DNA of 64,000 nt from Clarireedia homoeocarpa (Eukaryota; Ascomycota; Leotiomycetes; Helotiales; Rutstroemiaceae). A model generated the notes under the pieces. That model was not told the origin of the DNA and did not search any database. It worked only from the letters and a program-made list of their open reading frames with translations. Each line of letters opens with the position of its first letter. Position 1 is the first letter of the stretch. Of the stretch, positions 59,357-64,000 are shown piece by piece. The translations under genes and the position numbers were made by a program. The DNA is taken from NCBI GenBank assembly GCA_001465935.1, contig LNKV01000017.1, positions 383,499 to 447,498 of the forward strand. Direction: 5' to 3'.

Positions 59357-61339
59357 ATGCCATTTCCCAGAAAAGTTCCGTCGAGAGCGTTGCTGGCCGG
59401 CTCGCGCGCATCTTCATCCTTGTTGCCTTTTTGTTTCCGCGCCGGCTCCACTAGATTTAGATGTTTGTCTACAGAGCAAAAACCAGAAGAGGAGAGGTCG
59501 TTCAAGGGACAATTGTATGAGAGTACACAGGTGCGAGTAGAGCGCGAGCGTGCAGAGAGAGCCCGATACTCGAAGAATAGGAATGAGACTTCGGGAGGAA
59601 GGGCGTCAGCTCTTACATTTGGTACGCAACTGCCCCGCCATACAACGATGACGCATTGAAGGGAGCTAATGGTCATGGCGTGCAGTCATTATATCTGCAG
59701 GTCTAGGAGGATACTATCTTGGGTCATTTAGAAACCCTCCAGCGCCGACTACATCTACAACCCCTCTCGTAACCACCAAGCCCCTTCAGCACAATACCTC
59801 GAAAGCGAACCTGGAATCTGCGTGGGCGGATTTTGTTGAGATCGTTGGAAAGGAACATGTCTCTACCATTGACTCGGACCTAGAACACCATGCGGGTAGT
59901 GAATGGTCTACGCATATAAGGAAGGATACCGAGGTGCCATTTATGGTGGTTTTCCCATCGTCGACGGAGGAGGTTAGCAAGATTATGAAAATCTGCCATA
60001 GGAGGAAGATTCCCGTGACGGGATATAGTGGGGGAACTAGCTTGGAGGGGCATTTTGCCGCGACAAGAGGTGGAATCTGCATAGATTTTGGACGGATGGA
60101 CAAGATTCTGAAGATACACAAGGAGGATATGGATGTGATTGTCCAGCCGGCTGTGGGATGGGAAATCCTGAATGAAGAGCTGGCAAAAGATAATTTGTTC
60201 TTTCCCCCGGATCCAGGACCAGGTGCTATGATTGGTGGTATGGTAGGAACAGGCTGCAGTGGGACCAATGCGTATCGTTATGGAACAATGAGAGAGTGGG
60301 TAATGAATTTGACTGTCGTTTTGGCCGATGGAACCATCATCAAGACAAGACAGAGACCGAGGAAGAGTAGTGCCGGATACGATCTCACCAAGATGTTTAT
60401 CGGTAGCGAGGGAACTCTTGGCTTAGTCACTGAGGCTACCCTGAAAGTCACCACAAAACCAAACACCACCAGTGTCGCTGTCTGTAGTTTCGGAAGCATC
60501 AAGCAAGCAGCCGACTGTGTGGCACGAGTCGTCACGGAAGGCGTTCCAATCGCTGCCATCGAAATCCTCGACGACAACCAAATGCTCAGCATCAATCGTT
60601 CGGGCATGACTTCCAAAACCTGGCACGAAGCACCCACCTTATTCTTCAAATTTGCAGGCACGCCCAATGGTGTAAAAGAGCAAATCGGGATAGTGCAAAA
60701 ACTTGCTAAAGCATCCGGAAGCAAGACTTTCGAGTTCGCCAAGAACCAAGAAGAACAAGCGGAGCTATGGAGCGCGAGGAAAGAAGCGCTGTGGTCGGTT
60801 ATGGCTTTGCGGGAGAATGACGGCGATCATGTTTGGACAGGAGATGTGGCGGTACCGATGAGTAGGCTGCCGGATATAATCGAGGAGACAAAGGCGGATT
60901 TGGCGCGGAGTGGCATGTTTGCTTCAATTGTGGGGCATGTGGGAGACGGCAACTTTCACAGTAGGTGTTTTATTCATAAGAAGAAAAACAACGCTAATGA
61001 TCACAGCTATCCTTCTATACAATGACCAACAAAGACAAGCAGCGGAAGAAGTCGTTCATCGTATGGTTAAGAGGGCGGTGGAAATGGAGGGTACGGTTAC
61101 TGGCGAGCATGGTGTAGGGTTGGTTAAGAGAGATTACTTGAATCATGAGTTGGGGGAGACTACGGTTGATGCTATGAGGAGAGTAAGTGTTTTAATCTCT
61201 ATCACATCACTACTTGTGCGTCTGGACTAATAAATGGCTTCTTTAGCTGAAACTTGCCTTCGATCCCCTGTGTTTACTGAACCCGGACAAGGTCGTAAGA
61301 ATAGAGAAGCCCAAGCCTGGAGAGGTTTCGGCATGGTGA
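59357..61339 (+). CDS. dld1: Mitochondrial D-lactate dehydrogenase (cytochrome)
   Basis: Four exons, 59357-59621, 59686-60960, 61007-61182 and 61247-61339, encode 602 aa, with all phases consistent. The enzyme is an FAD flavoprotein that oxidises D-lactate to pyruvate and passes electrons to cytochrome c at the inner membrane. The N-terminus is Arg/Ser-rich (MPFPRKVPSRALLAG), a typical presequence, and VIISAGLGGYYLGSF after intron 1 is a likely membrane anchor. The FAD-binding PCMH domain shows VTGYSGGTSLEGHFAATRGG and PGPGAMIGGMVGTGCSGTNA. The C-terminal FAD-oxidase domain has HVGDGNFH and VTGEHGVGLVKRDYL. The last exon gives FDPLCLLNPDKV, the usual family ending. Confidence 0.96.
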
Positions 61340-61681
61340 ACGTGGTGTACCAGTTCCTTTAATCGTAGGAACGGCTAGGATATTGTGTATGATAATGCAA
61401 GTAGTATAAATGTGAGAACATTGAGGGTACACATTAGGGATCAAAGGATCATCTGGGAAAGAACAGTAATGATAAGAAATGACATGTATGGCTTTCTATA
61501 CTTCTGAATGGTTTCGGCTGGCTTAAGTAGATATGCAAGATAGAATAGCAGTGAGAGGAAATGCGATTGCATAAAATTCTTATATATCAACAGAAAGATC
61601 CTGAAGATATAGTGTAACGGTTCACTCAACTTAATTTCAAGACTAGATCTCATGAAGACAGTGTATACAGACACCAGTCCA
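61340..61681. other. Convergent 3' flanks of dld1 and the amidase gene
   Basis: About 0.3 kb, nothing recognised. Confidence 0.6.
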
Positions 61682-63611
61682 CTACTCCTCACCCCCTTTC
61701 TCCATGCTCTCCCTAGCCAACCCAAAAACATCCACCCAATTCCCTGGAATCTTCCTCCCCCCGCCCTCCTTCTCCTCTCCCAACCACCTCTCAGCCTCCT
61801 TGCCCCACTCAATCAACGCCTCCTCCCCACCCCACTCCGCACACCCCATAATCCCCACCGGCACCCTTCCCACGCCCTTCTTCTCCTCCGCATACCCCAC
61901 TGGACAGCTGATCCCTGGCAACCCTGTGAAATTTGCCATCCACACATACTCCATGTTCCTAATACTTTTATTCCCATTCGTCACCCCATGGACCAAATCG
62001 CCTTCCTGTTCGATTTCCCAGCCTGGCAGGGGTGTCGTCGGGGTGACGATTATGAGACCAGGATGCTTTTGGAAGAGGAAGGCTAGATGCTGCATTATTA
62101 GATGGCGCAGCTTTTGCGCAAGGATATAGTCACGAGTGGGCGTTTGTGCGCCGACGCTTAGGAGGACTTTGTTGGCGGGGTTGAAGCCCGAGAGCCAGTT
62201 TGAGGTAGAAGATGGTTCGGCGCGGGCGCGGGTGGCCATTTCGGCCAGGATGGTCATGGCGTGGGCGGTTTGCGCTTCGGGACAGTAGGGGATGGTTATA
62301 GGGACAATTGTGTAGCCGAGGGAGCTCTCGCAGTAGGTTACGAATTTGTGGCAGAGAGTGCGGACGGAGGGTTCGGCGCGGTCGAACCAGTCTTTGTAGA
62401 TGCCGAGAACTTTTGGACGGGATATTTTGAGGGGGCGTGGAGGAGCGAAGCTCGCGCAGGTGGGATCGGATGGGTTAGGTTGAGCCATGATTCTGTAGGC
62501 AATTTCTACGTCGGACATGGTGGCGCCGAGGGGGCCATTGACGGTTACGGTGCTGCCAATGTCTTCAGTGCGGTTATGGGAGGGTTTTAGTCCGTAAATA
62601 CCGCAGAACGACGATGGAATGCGAATACTTCCACCACCGTCAGATCCAAGTGCGAACGGGATTAAACCAGATGAAACTGCATAAGCAGGTCCTCCTGATG
62701 ATCCACCGGGATAATATTGGTTGTTATGTGGATTGCGAGGAGTGCCCCAGTTTGGATTGTTGTTTGTAGTGTCAGCACCAACTTCATGCATGTTGAGTTT
62801 TCCCATAATGATTACACCAGCTGCTTGCCATTTTTGTACAGGCCACGTTGACTCTTCTGCTACAGAGAACAAGGCGTCGTTTCTTTTGCGACCCTTGGTG
62901 CTGCGATAGCCTTTGACATTACTGTCGTCCTTAATGCCGGTAGGCACTCCATCTAGAATACTCAAGGGTTTGCCAGCTTTGTATCGAAGTGTGGATTGTC
63001 TAGCAGCTTCGAGTATCTCCTCGGGATGGGAATGAGTGAAAGCTACGGAATGAGGTCCGGCTGGATTGGTATCTCTCCTGATCAATGGAAGAAGCGATTG
63101 AGCAACTGCGAGTGGGGTGAGTGTTCCTGAACGATAGAGCGCGTGATATTCTGCAACCGTGCGATACCGTCCTGGGAGGTCATCTAGATTTACTTTGGCA
63201 TCTTGCACTTCATCTTCTTGCGTTTCAGAGGCATCATCACCCTGAGCCAAAGGAATAACTGTGGGCTATGGCCAGTCAGCGGCAATTTATTCATATGTGG
63301 AACACTATCAGAACTTACATCCCATCTCGGTGTATACTTATCCAAGGCTGATAGCCCTCTCAATCCATTGAACCCAGCATTTTTCCAAAGTGAGAACTGG
63401 ACAAACTCAACATGAGATACTCTATCAAAGTCATTAGCAACTGGAAACTTGCTCAGCAGCCCAACGACACTCACAGCCATGCACAGACTACCAAAAGCCA
63501 TCCTCGGAAGACGGGATTTTTGTCTTCTTTCCTGACCAAAGGAACATTGGGTCCTTCCTTGGGAGCAGGATACCCAAAGAACCTCGATGTGGTGTGTTCA
63601 GGGTCCGGCAT
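61682..63611 (-). CDS. Amidase-signature family enzyme
   Basis: Three exons, 63611-63475, 63421-63319 and 63265-61682, encode 607 aa with matched phases; introns are 53 nt each. Exon 1 gives RFFGYPAPKEGPNVPLV and GWLLVVCAW, and exon 2 FVQFSLWKNAGFNGLRGLS, an N-terminal extension seen in fungal relatives, weakly hydrophobic. The amidase signature is complete: Lys192 in GVPTGIKDDS, a cis-Ser at about 270 in PGGSSGGPAYAVSSG, and the nucleophile near Ser293 in GSDGGGSIRIPSSF, forming the Ser-cisSer-Lys triad. The protein hydrolyses an amide bond. The substrate is unknown; relatives include GatA-like and general fungal amidases, but the mitochondrial GatA role is unlikely given the long extension. 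Confidence 0.92.
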
Positions 63612-64000
63612 TGTTGTAGCATAGAAGATTGTTGATGATAGTGAGCTGAGATGAAACGAAGAAGTTTAATGAAGCTGTGCCGTGAAGGCGTTAAAGTCAA
63701 TCACGTGAAATCATACTACCTCGGCCCAACTCATTTTGAGTGAGTTTCAAGCTCCTGATTCGATGCCTGTTGTATTACAAGTTCCATTGCAAAAGGGACT
63801 GCGGGTAAGTTCATGGAATATAATGTTGACAAAAGATTGATGCAAGTGAAATCTATCTAGTAGCTCTATTTAGCTGAATTAACTAACTATGCTGACAAGC
63901 TGAATCACATTCCATAGAAACTAGTAGGAAAGACTATCGTTCGGCTGCAAGCGAGGAGGCATTGAGCGACGTAGAACTATGCGGGGTTAAGTTTAGCCCA
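63612..64000. other. Amidase promoter and right edge of the window
   Basis: Nearly 0.4 kb; no coding feature supported. Confidence 0.5.

Noticed and set aside
1..64000. tRNA, rRNA, CRISPR array, transposon ends
   Set aside because: Scanned by eye for T-loop-like GGTTCGA patterns, reverse-transcriptase or transposase motifs and long terminal repeats; none was convincing. A tRNAscan or RepeatMasker run would be decisive.

Overview
The window is nuclear DNA from a filamentous ascomycete. Genes are interrupted by short introns (mostly 45-70 nt, GT...CTAAC/CTGAC...AG). Gene content includes a trifunctional trpC, GAL4-type Zn2Cys6 and Clr5-type regulators, a Ser/Thr-rich GPI-anchored wall protein, laccase and GMC oxidoreductase relics, and a DUF7924 protein. 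The protein style suggests Leotiomycetes (Helotiales), but this is inference without a search. Coordinates of spliced genes below come from reading splice sites and checking codon phase across every junction.

Layout. 0-9 kb: exon 1 of a taxilin-like gene (minus, leaves the window), the mitochondrial presequence protease CYM1, ornithine decarboxylase with a long ATG-poor leader, and a FAM32A-like gene. 9-24 kb: gene-poor, full of simple repeats, holding a GPI-anchored Ser/Thr-rich protein, a Sac7-type RhoGAP and the small Tim9 gene. 24-41 kb: housekeeping block with NUP192 and trpC (divergent, sharing a promoter with a perfect TGACTCA site), a BRCT/WGR-like protein, the SNARE USE1 and a DUF7924 nuclease-like protein.

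39.7-56 kb is the metabolic/accessory part. A copper amine oxidase with a peroxisomal AKL tail and an APC-family permease are transcribed divergently, and a Zn2Cys6 regulator ends 77 bp from the permease. The shared promoter has a palindrome and a cluster of GGTATCTC motifs, so this looks like an amine uptake/oxidation module with its own regulator. Next come two decayed extracellular oxidase genes (laccase and GMC oxidoreductase), then a long-chain acyl-CoA synthetase and a GH64 beta-1,3-glucanase without a visible signal peptide. 56-64 kb: a Clr5-domain protein, a mitochondrial D-lactate dehydrogenase and an amidase-signature enzyme.

No rRNA, tRNA, CRISPR array or intact transposon was recognised by eye.
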